Positions 14,024 through 22,803 of a DNA stretch of 64,000 nucleotides are shown here, in pieces. The stretch comes from Pseudomonadales bacterium (GTDB taxonomy: Bacteria; Pseudomonadota; Gammaproteobacteria; Pseudomonadales; Ketobacteraceae). The position numbers and the translations under genes are program-made. Under the pieces are notes generated by a model. The model was not told where the DNA came from and ran no database searches. It saw only the letters and a program-made list of their open reading frames with translations. Location of the stretch: contig JAGUVW010000083.1 of the NCBI GenBank assembly GCA_020062665.1, forward strand, positions 49,147-113,146. Reading direction: 5' to 3'. The first letter of the stretch is position 1; every line of letters begins with the position of its first letter.

Positions 14024-16369
14024 ATGTCACGCCTGCTGCTGATTGCGCTCGTCATCTTTTTCGGCGGCTGTGCCGCACTGGCCCTGCAGGACTGGGATCA
14101 GCGTTTCGGCCCGGCCGATCCCGCCCGCTACGATACGCCCAAATCCAGCACGTCGATCAGCTACTGGCACGATGTGAATCCGCTGCTGGAAAAACGCTGC
14201 GTGGTCTGTCATGCCTGTTATGACGCCCCCTGCCAGCTGAAACTAGGTTCCTACGAAGGCCTCACCCGAGGCGCCAGCAAGGAGCTGGTCTACAATGGCG
14301 AACGCCTGCTGGCGGCATCGCCCACCCGCCTGTTCGAAGATGCCCACAGCACCGCCCAGTGGCGCACCAGGAATTTCTTCCCGGTGCTGAACGAACGTCG
14401 CGACGATCCTCGCGCCAATCTCGACGGCAGTGTGCTGGCGCAGATGCTGCTGCTAAAACAGGACCATCCGCTGCCCACCAGCAAGATCCTGCCGGACAGT
14501 TTCGACCTGCAGCTCACCCGCGACCAGCAGTGCAGCAAGATCGAGGAATTCGGTGATTTTCGCCAGCGCTATCCGCTGTGGGGCATGCCTTATGGTCTGC
14601 CGGGGCTGGCCAAGACAGAACAGGACATGCTGCTGCGCTGGGTCGAGCAGGGCGCACCTTATGAGCCGCGAACCAATGTCACCGCTGAACTGCAACCGCA
14701 CATCGCGCAGTGGGAAACGTTTTTCAACCAGGATTCCCTCAAAGCGCAACTGATGAGCCGCTACATGTACGAACACCTGTACCTGGCGCATCTGTATTTC
14801 GACGCCAATCAGCGGCCGACATTTTTCAATCTGGTGCGTTCGCGCACCGCGCCCGGCCAACCCATCGACCGCATCGGTACCGTGCGCCCCTACGACGATC
14901 CCGGCGTGAAGCGCGTGTACTACCGCCTGCAGCCGGTGCAGGAGAGCATCGTCGCCAAAACCCACATGCCCTACAAACTCGATGCACAACGACTGCAACG
15001 CTGGAACGCCCTGTTCCTGCAAGCGGATTACCGCGTCGACCAATTGCCCAACTACGCGCCGGAATCTGCCTCCAATCCGTTTCGCACGTTTGAAAAAATT
15101 CCCGCCGTGGCACGCTACCGATTCATGCTGGAAGAAGCCCAATACACCATCATGGGTTTCATCAAAGGCCCGGTGTGCCGCGGCCAGATGGCGCTCAACG
15201 TCATCAACGATCACTTCTGGGTTGCGTTCACCCATCCCGACGTGATTCCCGATCACGGGCAATCCGAATACCTGGGCGAAGTGCTGGCGGACATCAAACT
15301 GCCGGGTGAAGCACAAAGCACGACTTCACCCTTGCGCTGGCTGCGTTACGCAGAGCAGGAAAAGGAATATCTCAAAGCCAAATCACGCCTGATGAAAACG
15401 CAACTCAACCATCGCATTCCGCTGGACATGAACCTGGTGTGGGACGGCGACGGCAACAATCCCAACGCAGCACTCACCATCCTGCGTCACCATGACAGCG
15501 CTACCGTGGTGAAAGGTTTCCTCGGCGCACAGCCGCAAACCATGTGGGTGATCACCTATCCACTGCTGGAACGCATTCACTATCTGCTGGTGGCCGGTTA
15601 CGACGTTTACGGCAATGTCGGGCACCAGCTCAACAGTCGCATCTACATGGATTTTCTGCGCATGGAGGGCGAATTCAATTTTCTCGCCTTGCTACCCAAA
15701 GCCGAACGCGACAATGTACGCAGGCACTGGTATAGGGGCTCGGTGGACAGCGTGAAGGAATACGTCTACTCCCGTGGCAACACCTTCAGTGGTGAAACCG
15801 ACGAGCCATTCACCACCGAGCAACCATTGCCTGAGCTGTACGAAAAATTCCGCCAACGCCTGGCGCCAGTGCAGGATGATCGCCACAATCTGCGCCACGG
15901 ATTCACCGACAGCGCCGCACAGAAAGCCTTCGCCCTGATCAACAGTGTGAAGGGACGTGCCGCCGCCGCGCTGCCACAAACCTTGTTTATCGAAGTCCGC
16001 GATTCAGCCCGCCAGCGCAGCCACTATTACACCTTGCTGCACCACAACGCCTACACCAACATTTCAGAAATATTTGGCGAATCCGATCGCCGCCTGCCGG
16101 ACGAAGACAGCCTGCTGCTGACCTACGGAATTGTGGGCGCTTATCCAAGCGCGCTGCTACAGGTAGAACATCGTCGCCTGCAGGATTTTGCCGAACAGAT
16201 CCAGTCACTGAAAGATGAAATGGATTACGCTTACCTGCTGGATCAGTTTGGTATCCGGCGCAGCGATCCACGTTTCTGGGCCTTCAGCGATGCACTGCAC
16301 AAAGATTATTTCCAGGCCGAACCGGTAACCGCCGGCTGGCTCGATTACAACCGGCTGGAAAATCGCTGA
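14024..16369 (+). CDS. cti: Fatty acid cis/trans isomerase
   Basis: Cti converts cis-unsaturated acyl chains of membrane phospholipids to trans, stiffening the membrane under solvent, heat or toxin stress. The 781-residue product has an N-terminal export signal (hydrophobic residues 4-22) and a c-type heme site CVVCH (Cys59, Cys62, His63), both characteristic of the family. A Cys lies near the signal-peptide end (FGGC), but the lipobox is not canonical, so a soluble periplasmic protein is more likely. The length matches Pseudomonas Cti. It is the second gene after a TetR regulator. A strong bidirectional terminator lies just downstream. Confidence 0.93.
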   Translation: MSRLLLIALVIFFGGCAALALQDWDQRFGPADPARYDTPKSSTSISYWHDVNPLLEKRCVVCHACYDAPCQLKLGSYEGLTRGASKELVYNGERLLAASPTRLFEDAHSTAQWRTRNFFPVLNERRDDPRANLDGSVLAQMLLLKQDHPLPTSKILPDSFDLQLTRDQQCSKIEEFGDFRQRYPLWGMPYGLPGLAKTEQDMLLRWVEQGAPYEPRTNVTAELQPHIAQWETFFNQDSLKAQLMSRYMYEHLYLAHLYFDANQRPTFFNLVRSRTAPGQPIDRIGTVRPYDDPGVKRVYYRLQPVQESIVAKTHMPYKLDAQRLQRWNALFLQADYRVDQLPNYAPESASNPFRTFEKIPAVARYRFMLEEAQYTIMGFIKGPVCRGQMALNVINDHFWVAFTHPDVIPDHGQSEYLGEVLADIKLPGEAQSTTSPLRWLRYAEQEKEYLKAKSRLMKTQLNHRIPLDMNLVWDGDGNNPNAALTILRHHDSATVVKGFLGAQPQTMWVITYPLLERIHYLLVAGYDVYGNVGHQLNSRIYMDFLRMEGEFNFLALLPKAERDNVRRHWYRGSVDSVKEYVYSRGNTFSGETDEPFTTEQPLPELYEKFRQRLAPVQDDRHNLRHGFTDSAAQKAFALINSVKGRAAAALPQTLFIEVRDSARQRSHYYTLLHHNAYTNISEIFGESDRRLPDEDSLLLTYGIVGAYPSALLQVEHRRLQDFAEQIQSLKDEMDYAYLLDQFGIRRSDPRFWAFSDALHKDYFQAEPVTAGWLDYNRLENR

Positions 16370-16379
16370 ACTTCAGCAC

Positions 16380-16412
16380 AAAAAAGCCAGCACGGTACCG
16401 CTGGCTTTTTTG
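16380..16412. terminator. Bidirectional terminator between cti and cynS
   Basis: The stem AAAAAGCCAGC pairs with GCTGGCTTTTT around an 8-nt loop. A-run and T-run on opposite sides let it serve both convergent genes. Confidence 0.9.
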
Positions 16413-16432
16413 TTTGCGAATAGCGCTGCTAC

Positions 16433-16867
16433 TCACCACGCCTTGTACGGCAGGAACTTGCCATTCAGCGTCAGAATCACCCGATCCCCTTTCGGATTTT
16501 CTTCCTTGTCCACATGCATGGTGAAGTCGATGGCGCTCATGATGCCGTCGCCGAATTTTTCCTGAATCACGGCTTTCAGGGTTTCACCATACACGCCCAC
16601 CACTTCGTACAGACGATAGATCAGCGGATCGGTGGACACAGCCTGATCCCACACCTTGGTGGGAAACTTCACCAGTTCGGCAGCAATACTGGCATCCAGG
16701 CCCAGCACATCGCACAGCGCACTGGCCTTGTCCTGCGGCATGCTGTTCATGCCCATGCAAGCGGAGCACGTCCACACCGGCGACATGCCGATGGCGTCGG
16801 CGACAGCTTCCCAAGTCATGCCCTTGGCTTCCTTGGCTTTGATGATGGTAGCGGAAATAGCACTCAT
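16433..16867 (-). CDS. cynS: Cyanate hydratase (cyanase)
   Basis: Cyanase converts cyanate plus bicarbonate to ammonia and CO2. The 144-residue protein has the family layout: an N-terminal helical domain and a C-terminal catalytic domain ending in GKFLPYKAW. The catalytic residues Arg85, Glu88 and Ser111 are present with the same spacing as E. coli Arg96, Glu99 and Ser122. I chose the ATG at 16867 (MSAISATI) because GAGGAG sits about 7 nt upstream; a start at 16900 would overlap the ATPase gene. It is the last gene of a four-gene leftward operon and lies 19 nt after the ATPase stop. The N-terminal part is Cys/Met-rich (TCSACMGMNSM), unlike the E. coli enzyme. Confidence 0.95.
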   Translation of the reverse strand: MSAISATIIKAKEAKGMTWEAVADAIGMSPVWTCSACMGMNSMPQDKASALCDVLGLDASIAAELVKFPTKVWDQAVSTDPLIYRLYEVVGVYGETLKAVIQEKFGDGIMSAIDFTMHVDKEENPKGDRVILTLNGKFLPYKAW

Positions 16868-16886
16868 GTTTGATCTCCTCAGGGTT

Positions 16887-17792
16887 TCAACTGACAGCAA
16901 GTTGTTTGATGGCGCGGGTCGTCACGGCAGGTTCAGGCTCCGCCGATGGACTGTCCTGTGACAGTGGATTCACGGCGCGGGGATGCGCACCGGGCCCAAA
17001 GCCTTCGCGGTCTCCCGAACGGTTCACCAGAAAATCCACCAGATAATTTCTCAGCGTGTAATAACCGGGATGATGAATGATCGTGGTGCGCTGACGTGGT
17101 CTTGGCAGATCCACGTGCACGGATTCCGCCACCACTGCATTGGGGCCATTGCTCATCAGCAGAATGCGATCGGACAGCAACAGCGCCTCATCCACATCGT
17201 GGGTGATCATGAACACCGTCTGCTGGGTTTCGCTCCAGATTTTCACCAGCTCCTGCTGGATCACGCCGCGGGTCAGCGCATCGAGCGCGCCGAAAGGCTC
17301 GTCCAGCAACAACAATTCCGGCTGGGTGGCAAACGCACGGGCGATGCTCACCCGCTGACGCATGCCACCAGACAACTGCGACGGCTTGCGCTCCAGCGCA
17401 TGATCCAGCCCCACCATGTTCAGGTAGCGGACGCTGTGCTCACGCACCTGCGCCTTGCTCCATTCCGGCCAGCGCGCCTTCACACCGAATTCCACATTCT
17501 TCAGCGCCGACAACCAGGGCAGCAGGCTGTAATTCTGGAACACGATGCCGCGTTCCAGGCTCGGCCCCTTCACCTCACGGCCATTCATGATCACCGCGCC
17601 GGTCGTCGGTTCATCCAACCCCGCCAGCGTGTTCAGGATGGTGGACTTACCGCAACCGGAATGGCCGATGATGCAGACGAACTCGCCTTTGTTCAGCGCG
17701 AAATTCACATTGTCGTACACCACTACCGGCACCGCATTTTTGGCAGGAAACGATTTACCCAGCCCAGAAACTTCCACAAATGATCGGGACAT
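16887..17792 (-). CDS. cynD: Cyanate/nitrate-type ABC transporter ATPase
   Basis: The protein is 301 residues. Walker A is GHSGCGKST, the signature is LSGGMRQR, and Walker B is LLLLDEPFGALD followed by the H-loop ITHDVDEA. It belongs to the NrtD/SsuB/TauB cluster of nitrate, sulfonate and taurine ATPases. Residues beyond about 250 form a poorly conserved tail. Because cynS follows immediately, cyanate is the most likely substrate, as in the cynABDS arrangement of cyanobacteria. Nitrate or nitrite cannot be excluded from the ATPase alone. Confidence 0.88.
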   Translation of the reverse strand: MSRSFVEVSGLGKSFPAKNAVPVVVYDNVNFALNKGEFVCIIGHSGCGKSTILNTLAGLDEPTTGAVIMNGREVKGPSLERGIVFQNYSLLPWLSALKNVEFGVKARWPEWSKAQVREHSVRYLNMVGLDHALERKPSQLSGGMRQRVSIARAFATQPELLLLDEPFGALDALTRGVIQQELVKIWSETQQTVFMITHDVDEALLLSDRILLMSNGPNAVVAESVHVDLPRPRQRTTIIHHPGYYTLRNYLVDFLVNRSGDREGFGPGAHPRAVNPLSQDSPSAEPEPAVTTRAIKQLAVS

Positions 17793-17801
17793 CGTTCACC
17801 T

Positions 17802-18629
17802 CTATTCGCTGTACTGCACCAGCTTCTGCGCACCGGACAACACCAGATCCAGCAGCATGCCGACACAACCAATCATCAGGATGGAAAAAATCACGCTGGT
17901 CAGATCCAGGTTGTTCCATTCATTCCACACGAAGTAACCGATGCCCGTTCCGCCCACCAGCATCTCGGCCGCCACAATCACCAACCAGGCGATGCCGATT
18001 GAAATGCGCATGCCGGTCAGAATGGTGGGCGCCGCCGCCGGCAGAATCACTGCGAACGCCGTGCGCAGCGACGACAACTCATGGGTGCGGGCCACATTGA
18101 TCCAGTCCTTGCGCACGTTGGCCACACCGAAAGCGGTGTTCAGCAACATGGGCCAGATCGAGCAGATGAAAATCACAAAAATCGCCGAGGTTTCCGAATC
18201 CTTGATGATGAACAGCGCCAGCGGCATCCAGGCCAGCGGCGAAATCGGCCGCAACACCTGAATAATGGGATTGAGCGCGCCATACATCAGCGGCGACATG
18301 CCCACCACAAAGCCCACCGGAATCGCAATCAACGCTGCCAACACATAACCGCTGAGCACACGATAGAGTGAATAGCCCAGCTGAATGCCGATGCCCTTGT
18401 CGTTGGGCCCCTTGTCATAGAACGGATCGGTGAGCTGCTCCCAGGCCAGCGCCAACACCGCCGATGGCGGCGGCACTGCCGCTTCCGGCACCGCTCCGCC
18501 CATCAGCATCTCGTATTCCGACAATTCGCCGGAACGCACATCCTGCCGGGTCAGTACTTCCCAGATCGCGCACAGCGAAAACACCAGCACGCAGGACAGA
18601 ATGGCGGAACGGATTTTCAGCGACGACAT
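17802..18629 (-). CDS. cynB: Cyanate/nitrate-type ABC transporter permease
   Basis: The 275-residue inner-membrane protein has one N-terminal helix and about five more in a BPD_transp_1 domain. The cytoplasmic coupling loop is visible around WINVARTHELSSLRTAFAVILPAAAP, shown here only as its conserved core VARTHELSS. It resembles NrtB. Residues about 30-70 between the first two helices form an unusually long periplasmic stretch. It lies 9 nt upstream of the ATPase gene and 2 nt after the binding-protein gene, so the transporter is one transcriptional unit. Confidence 0.88.
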   Translation of the reverse strand: MSSLKIRSAILSCVLVFSLCAIWEVLTRQDVRSGELSEYEMLMGGAVPEAAVPPPSAVLALAWEQLTDPFYDKGPNDKGIGIQLGYSLYRVLSGYVLAALIAIPVGFVVGMSPLMYGALNPIIQVLRPISPLAWMPLALFIIKDSETSAIFVIFICSIWPMLLNTAFGVANVRKDWINVARTHELSSLRTAFAVILPAAAPTILTGMRISIGIAWLVIVAAEMLVGGTGIGYFVWNEWNNLDLTSVIFSILMIGCVGMLLDLVLSGAQKLVQYSE

Positions 18630-18631
18630 GG

Positions 18632-20017
18632 TCAGCTTCTCCGGATCGCGAAACTGTTGACGTATTCTTCCGGCTTCGTGTAATCGAATTCCTTGCCCAT
18701 GATGGTGTAGTTGGCGTAGGTTTTATCCGGCACCGCGTAACCCAACTCCTTCATCATCTTGCTCGCGTCCGACGCCAGATACACCTGCTCAGCGACTGCG
18801 CGGTAATCCACGTCACCCTTGATATAACCCCAGCGTTTCATCTGCGTCAGAATCCACACCGCCATGGAATGCCAGGGGAACGGATCGAAGTCGATGCGGC
18901 CGGGGTCGTTCTGCACCGCGCCCAAGCCATCCGCGTAACGCCCTGTCAGCACCTGCTCGATTACCGGCACCGGCTGGTTCAGATAGTTTTTCTCGGCGAT
19001 GGCAGTGGCGATTTCCTTGCGGTTTTCAGGCGTCGCCGCGTAATGCGTGGCATCGACGATGGACTTGAGCAGCGCGCCGTAGGTGTTGGGATTTTCCACC
19101 GCGAACTGTTTGCTGCAGGCGAAGGCGCAACAGGGATGGCCATCCCAGATTTCTTTCGTCAGCACATGAATGAAGCCGACTTTTTCCCACACCGCGCGCT
19201 GGTTGAACGGATCCGGCGACAGGAAACCATCGAGGTTTTCCGCACCCAGGTTGGCCACCATTTCCGGCGGCGGCACCACACGAATCTGGATGTCCTTGTC
19301 CGGATCCAGGCCATGCTCCGCCACGTAATAGCGCAGCAGGAAATTGTGCATGGAATATTCGAACGGCACGCCGAACTTGAAACCTTTCCACTGTTTCGGA
19401 TCGCGCTTGTCCTTGTGTTTCACGTGCAGCACGATGGCCTGGCCGTTGATGTTTTCCACCGCCGGCATGATGAACGGTTCCGCCGTGGAGCCCACACCCA
19501 GCGTCATCGCCAGCGGCATAGGCGTGAGCATGTGGGAAGCGTCGTATTCTTTCGCCAGAGATTTGTCTCGCGCCACCGCCCAGCCCGCCGTTTTGATTAC
19601 CTGCACATCGAGACCATAGCGCGCATAGAAGCCCATCGGATGCGCCATGATGATCGGCGTGGCGCAGGTGATCGGTACAAAGCCAACATTCAGCTTGGTT
19701 TTTTCCAGTTTGCCCACAGATTCCTTCAGCGCTGCCTTCGCCTGTTCCAGCGGAAAGAAGGTGCCCAGCATGGCGGCAAACGTTCCACCACCAATCAGAC
19801 TGAGAAAGCGCCGGCGATCCACTTCGCTGTGCTGGAACACCGCACGCACCACGGCGTTCTCGATGGCGCGATCGAGCATGGCGTCAGGTGAATCCGGCAA
19901 CGCTGGTGATGCCAGTGACTGGTGCGCGTCTCCGCTGCACTGGCCACAGCCGCAACCGCGGGCATGGATCAACGTGGTGTTCGGATCGTATGGATTTCCC
20001 AGGCTTTTGACCGTCAT
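18632..20017 (-). CDS. cynA: CmpA/NrtA-type substrate-binding protein, Tat signal
   Basis: The 461-residue protein is a periplasmic binding protein of the nitrate/bicarbonate/cyanate (NrtA/CmpA) family. A twin-arginine motif, DRRRFLSLIGGG, at residues 67-78 is followed by a hydrophobic segment, so export is probably by Tat and anchoring or cleavage follows. Unusually, a 66-residue region precedes the motif and contains C22-G-C24-G-Q-C27 and His32. Family features in the mature part include GFVPITCATPIIMAHPMGFY (core TCATPIIMAH) and the TPMPLAM ligand-loop segment. It is the first gene of the cyn operon. Start: the ATG at 20017, with GGGGGAA upstream. Confidence 0.87.
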   Translation of the reverse strand: MTVKSLGNPYDPNTTLIHARGCGCGQCSGDAHQSLASPALPDSPDAMLDRAIENAVVRAVFQHSEVDRRRFLSLIGGGTFAAMLGTFFPLEQAKAALKESVGKLEKTKLNVGFVPITCATPIIMAHPMGFYARYGLDVQVIKTAGWAVARDKSLAKEYDASHMLTPMPLAMTLGVGSTAEPFIMPAVENINGQAIVLHVKHKDKRDPKQWKGFKFGVPFEYSMHNFLLRYYVAEHGLDPDKDIQIRVVPPPEMVANLGAENLDGFLSPDPFNQRAVWEKVGFIHVLTKEIWDGHPCCAFACSKQFAVENPNTYGALLKSIVDATHYAATPENRKEIATAIAEKNYLNQPVPVIEQVLTGRYADGLGAVQNDPGRIDFDPFPWHSMAVWILTQMKRWGYIKGDVDYRAVAEQVYLASDASKMMKELGYAVPDKTYANYTIMGKEFDYTKPEEYVNSFAIRRS

Positions 20018-20146
20018 GTTTTTGATTCCCCCAGTGGATGCGCCTTTTCAGGTCTTGATTGGCCAGCACTGCACTATCGGCAGGCATCGCGGCCAGCGAC
20101 GCAGCGCTGCGATGGCGGCAACGTGCATGCGTCTTGCTGCTCTATC

Positions 20147-20163
20147 GCACGCTTCGTGCCAAG
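20147..20163 (-). promoter_or_regulatory. Sigma54 (-24/-12) promoter of the cyn operon
   Basis: On the minus strand the sequence reads TTGGCACG-AAGC-GTGC, giving GG-N10-GC spacing and eight of eight bases of the -24 block. Transcription would start near 20135, leaving a leader of about 118 nt before the first gene. The adjacent divergent gene encodes a sigma54 activator. Confidence 0.72.
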
Positions 20164-20232
20164 CGGACACACTGCCGGGAACTTCCGCCATTTCAGTCAC
20201 TTAAACCTCATTCACCGTCAGCGCCGACACAG

Positions 20233-20285
20233 CGAAATTTCGTAAATCACGACAGATCGTAAAAATGACCTCCGATTTTTCGTAA
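20233..20285. promoter_or_regulatory. Candidate activator-binding repeats (TCGTAA x3)
   Basis: TCGTAA occurs at 20240, 20257 and 20280. The first copy overlaps a perfect palindrome CGAAATTTCG (20233-20242) and a TCGT-N5-ACGA inverted repeat. The block lies about 70-140 bases upstream of the -24/-12 promoter, the usual distance for an enhancer site. Confidence 0.4.
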
Positions 20286-20341
20286 TTGGCACGTCGATTG
20301 AAGTCACCGGTAGCGGCATTTCGCTTAATGGAGCACCACGC

Positions 20342-22312
20342 ATGAACGCGCCCTGGACGACAAGCACGCTTTCCCACACGCTCTGGCCGAGCGCGCTGAA
20401 CAGCGCTACCACTGCCATGCTGTGTCTCGATCCTCACCAGGATCGGCTGCTGGATTGCAATGAAGCGCTCGCTCAACTTACCGGCCAAACGCGGGACCAT
20501 CTGCTCAGCCAATCCATCGCCCGCCTGTTTCCGGGGCAACTGCCGCAGCTCATCAGCTTCACTCAGGCCTGCCTGGCGCAGCAGCAGGGCTTCAGCCGGG
20601 ATTTTTGCCTGCAGACAGGCACCGATGACACCCTGCCTGTTGAACTGTTCGCCTCCACCTTCGAACACAACGGCACAACCTGCCTGCTACTGCTGCTGAT
20701 GGATGCCCGCCACTACACACGTCTGCGCGAAGAAGCTGAATGGAATCACTATCACCGCAGCGGCCTGCTGCAGTGGCGCCAGATCGAGGAAATCTTTTCC
20801 GACATCGAGCGCAAGAACCAGCTCATCCTGAAAGCCGCGGGCGAAGGCATTTATGGCGTCAACGCCGAAGGCATCACCACCTTCATCAATCCGGCCGCAG
20901 AACAGATGCTCGGCTGGTCGGCCCAGGAACTGGTGGGGCGCAACGCCCACGAAATCATTCACCACAGCCACCCCGACGGCTCCTGCTATCCCATGCATCA
21001 TTGCCCGATCTTTGCCGCCTTCCACGACGGCGTGGTGCATCAGGAAGACAACGAAGTATTCTGGCGCAAGGACGGCAGCAGCTTTCCGGTTGAATACACC
21101 AGCACACCCATCGAGGATCAGGGCCGCCTGGTGGGAGCGGTAGTGATTTTTCGCGACGTCAGCGAGCGCCGCGAAGCCGACCGGCGCCTGCGGGTAGCAC
21201 TTTCACAAGTCGAAGATCTCAAGCGCCGGCTGGAACTGGAAAACGCCTATCTGCAAGAAGAAATCCGCGCCGAACACAACCACCGCGAAATCGTCGGCCG
21301 CAGCGAAGCCATCCTACACATCATCCGCCAGATCGAACTGGTGGCGCCCACCGACGCCAACGTGCTGATCAGCGGCGAGTCTGGCACCGGCAAGGAACTG
21401 ATCGCACGTGCGATTCATGAATCCAGCCAGCGCCGCACGCGCCCGCTCATCCGCGTCAACTGCGCCGCGATTCCCCGCGATCTGTTTGAAAGTGAATTCT
21501 TCGGCCACATCAAAGGTGCGTTCACGGGTGCCACCCACGACCGCACTGGCCGCTTCGAGCTGGCCGACGGCGGCACACTGTTTCTCGACGAAGTGGGTGA
21601 AATTCCGCTGGAACTGCAAGGCAAGCTGCTGCGGGTGCTGCAGGAAAAACAGTTCGAAAAAGTCGGCGACATTCGCACCCGCCGCGTCGACGTGCGCGTC
21701 ATTGCAGCCACCAACCGTGATCTGAAAAAGGATGTGGCGGCGCACCGCTTCCGCGAGGATCTGTACTTCCGCCTCAACGTATTTCCGTTGCAATCGGCGC
21801 CGCTGCGGGAGCGCATCGAGGATATTCCACTGCTGGCGCTGCACTTTATCGAAAGGGCCTGCCGCAAGCTCAACAAGCCCGTGCTTCCCCTCAGCATCGG
21901 CGACCTGCACCGGCTGCAACGCTACCCGTGGCCGGGCAACATCCGCGAGCTGGAAAACATCATCGAGCGCACCGTGATCCTGTCGAACCAGAACCGGCTG
22001 CACATCGATCTGCCCACGCCCAATGCGCCCGGCGAGAACGTGCTGGAGCAGGATTTTCCTGCCGTCGATTCTACGTCGCCTGGTTGCACGTCGCCTGTGT
22101 GCACGTCGCCTGGTTGCACGTCGCCAGTCCTCACCGAGCGGGAACGCTTCCAGCGCGACCGCGAAAACCTGATCGCCGCACTGCGCCAATGTAGCGGCAA
22201 AGTATCCGGACGTCAGGGTGCCGCCGCCTTGCTGGGCCTGCGCCCCACCACATTGTATTCCCGGCTGCAAAAATTCCGCATCGACGCGACACACTACAAA
22301 TCCAGCACTTGA
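20342..22312 (+). CDS. Sigma54-dependent activator (PAS-PAS-AAA+-HTH)
   Basis: The product is 656 residues. Two PAS-like sensory regions (about 15-125 and 155-280) precede a coiled segment, an AAA+ domain and a C-terminal Fis-type helix-turn-helix. Walker A GESGTGKE is at 345-352 and the sigma54-contacting loop GAFTGA is intact at 392-397. The [13 protein letters not shown]alker B region and the [26 protein letters not shown] HTH (core [12 protein letters not shown]) are present. There is no receiver domain, so control is by ligand or redox sensing in the PAS domains. It is divergent from cynABDS and the obvious candidate regulator. A tandem repeat of [10 protein letters not shown] lies in the linker near residues 578-595. 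Confidence 0.92.
   Translation: MNAPWTTSTLSHTLWPSALNSATTAMLCLDPHQDRLLDCNEALAQLTGQTRDHLLSQSIARLFPGQLPQLISFTQACLAQQQGFSRDFCLQTGTDDTLPVELFASTFEHNGTTCLLLLLMDARHYTRLREEAEWNHYHRSGLLQWRQIEEIFSDIERKNQLILKAAGEGIYGVNAEGITTFINPAAEQMLGWSAQELVGRNAHEIIHHSHPDGSCYPMHHCPIFAAFHDGVVHQEDNEVFWRKDGSSFPVEYTSTPIEDQGRLVGAVVIFRDVSERREADRRLRVALSQVEDLKRRLELENAYLQEEIRAEHNHREIVGRSEAILHIIRQIELVAPTDANVLISGESGTGKELIARAIHESSQRRTRPLIRVNCAAIPRDLFESEFFGHIKGAFTGATHDRTGRFELADGGTLFLDEVGEIPLELQGKLLRVLQEKQFEKVGDIRTRRVDVRVIAATNRDLKKDVAAHRFREDLYFRLNVFPLQSAPLRERIEDIPLLALHFIERACRKLNKPVLPLSIGDLHRLQRYPWPGNIRELENIIERTVILSNQNRLHIDLPTPNAPGENVLEQDFPAVDSTSPGCTSPVCTSPGCTSPVLTERERFQRDRENLIAALRQCSGKVSGRQGAAALLGLRPTTLYSRLQKFRIDATHYKSST
22073..22125 (+). 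repeat. 15-bp tandem repeat inside the activator gene
   Basis: About 3.5 copies of a 15-base unit beginning ACGTCGCCTG encode Thr-Ser-Pro-Gly/Val-Cys between the AAA+ and DNA-binding domains. The period keeps the frame, so copy-number change would alter linker length without a frameshift. Confidence 0.9.
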
Positions 22313-22368
22313 ATCGGCCAGCAGGCTTGATTAGGCTCGATAGAAAACACAACCAGGCGAGTCTGCCG

Positions 22369-22707
22369 ATGAAACGTTTCTGCCTTATCCATGTGCTTCT
22401 GCTTTGCCTGCTGCCGCTAACATTGCGCGCAGCACCTCTGCCACCCGAAGCCGAAATCCAGCACAAAGCCAAACAGTTCTACGACACCCGCGGCGAATGG
22501 GCGGGCACCTTCGTGATTCAGCGTTTCCTGCAGCAGCGTATCGCCGATCAGACCGACACCCGCTTCGTAGCCCATCTGGAATATGAGTGGGCATTCAAGC
22601 AGGACACCAGCCGCACCGGCACCGACCAGCGCACCTTCCAGTTTGAGTTCCACGACAATCAGTGGCAGATCACGCAAATGGGCGGCAACCTGTCTGGTCA
22701 ATTTTGA
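22369..22707 (+). CDS. Small exported protein of unknown function
   Basis: The 112-residue product begins with a clear Sec signal peptide (MKRFCLIHVLLLCLLPLTLRA, about 20 residues with cleavage near LRA-AP). The mature part is about 90 residues, Gln/Phe-rich, with repeated FQFEF-type strands suggestive of a small beta-rich or NTF2-like fold. I do not recognise a family. An earlier in-frame ATG at 22309 overlaps the stop of the activator and is less likely. It follows the sigma54 activator by 56 nt and may be co-transcribed. A hairpin terminator lies about 50 nt downstream. Confidence 0.65.
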   Translation: MKRFCLIHVLLLCLLPLTLRAAPLPPEAEIQHKAKQFYDTRGEWAGTFVIQRFLQQRIADQTDTRFVAHLEYEWAFKQDTSRTGTDQRTFQFEFHDNQWQITQMGGNLSGQF

Positions 22708-22756
22708 CTTCCATCCACATCGCGCACAGACATTTCCAGCGTCGCCAGAAACGACA

Positions 22757-22776
22757 ACGGGGCCATAAGGCCCCGT
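22757..22776. terminator. Hairpin between convergent genes
   Basis: A perfect 8-bp stem ACGGGGCC / GGCCCCGT with an ATAA loop lies between two convergent genes. The T-run is weak, so efficiency is uncertain. Confidence 0.6.
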
Positions 22777-22803
22777 CTGATCGTGCATTGGGATGCAGTG
22801 CAA

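Noticed and set aside
20286..20301. Second -24/-12-like sequence pointing toward the activator gene
   Set aside because: The -24 half is perfect (TTGGCACG), but the -12 half ends in GA instead of GC, so autoactivation is not supported.
22309..22368. Earlier start for the small exported protein
   Set aside because: It overlaps the activator stop and would put 20 charged residues before a clear signal peptide.
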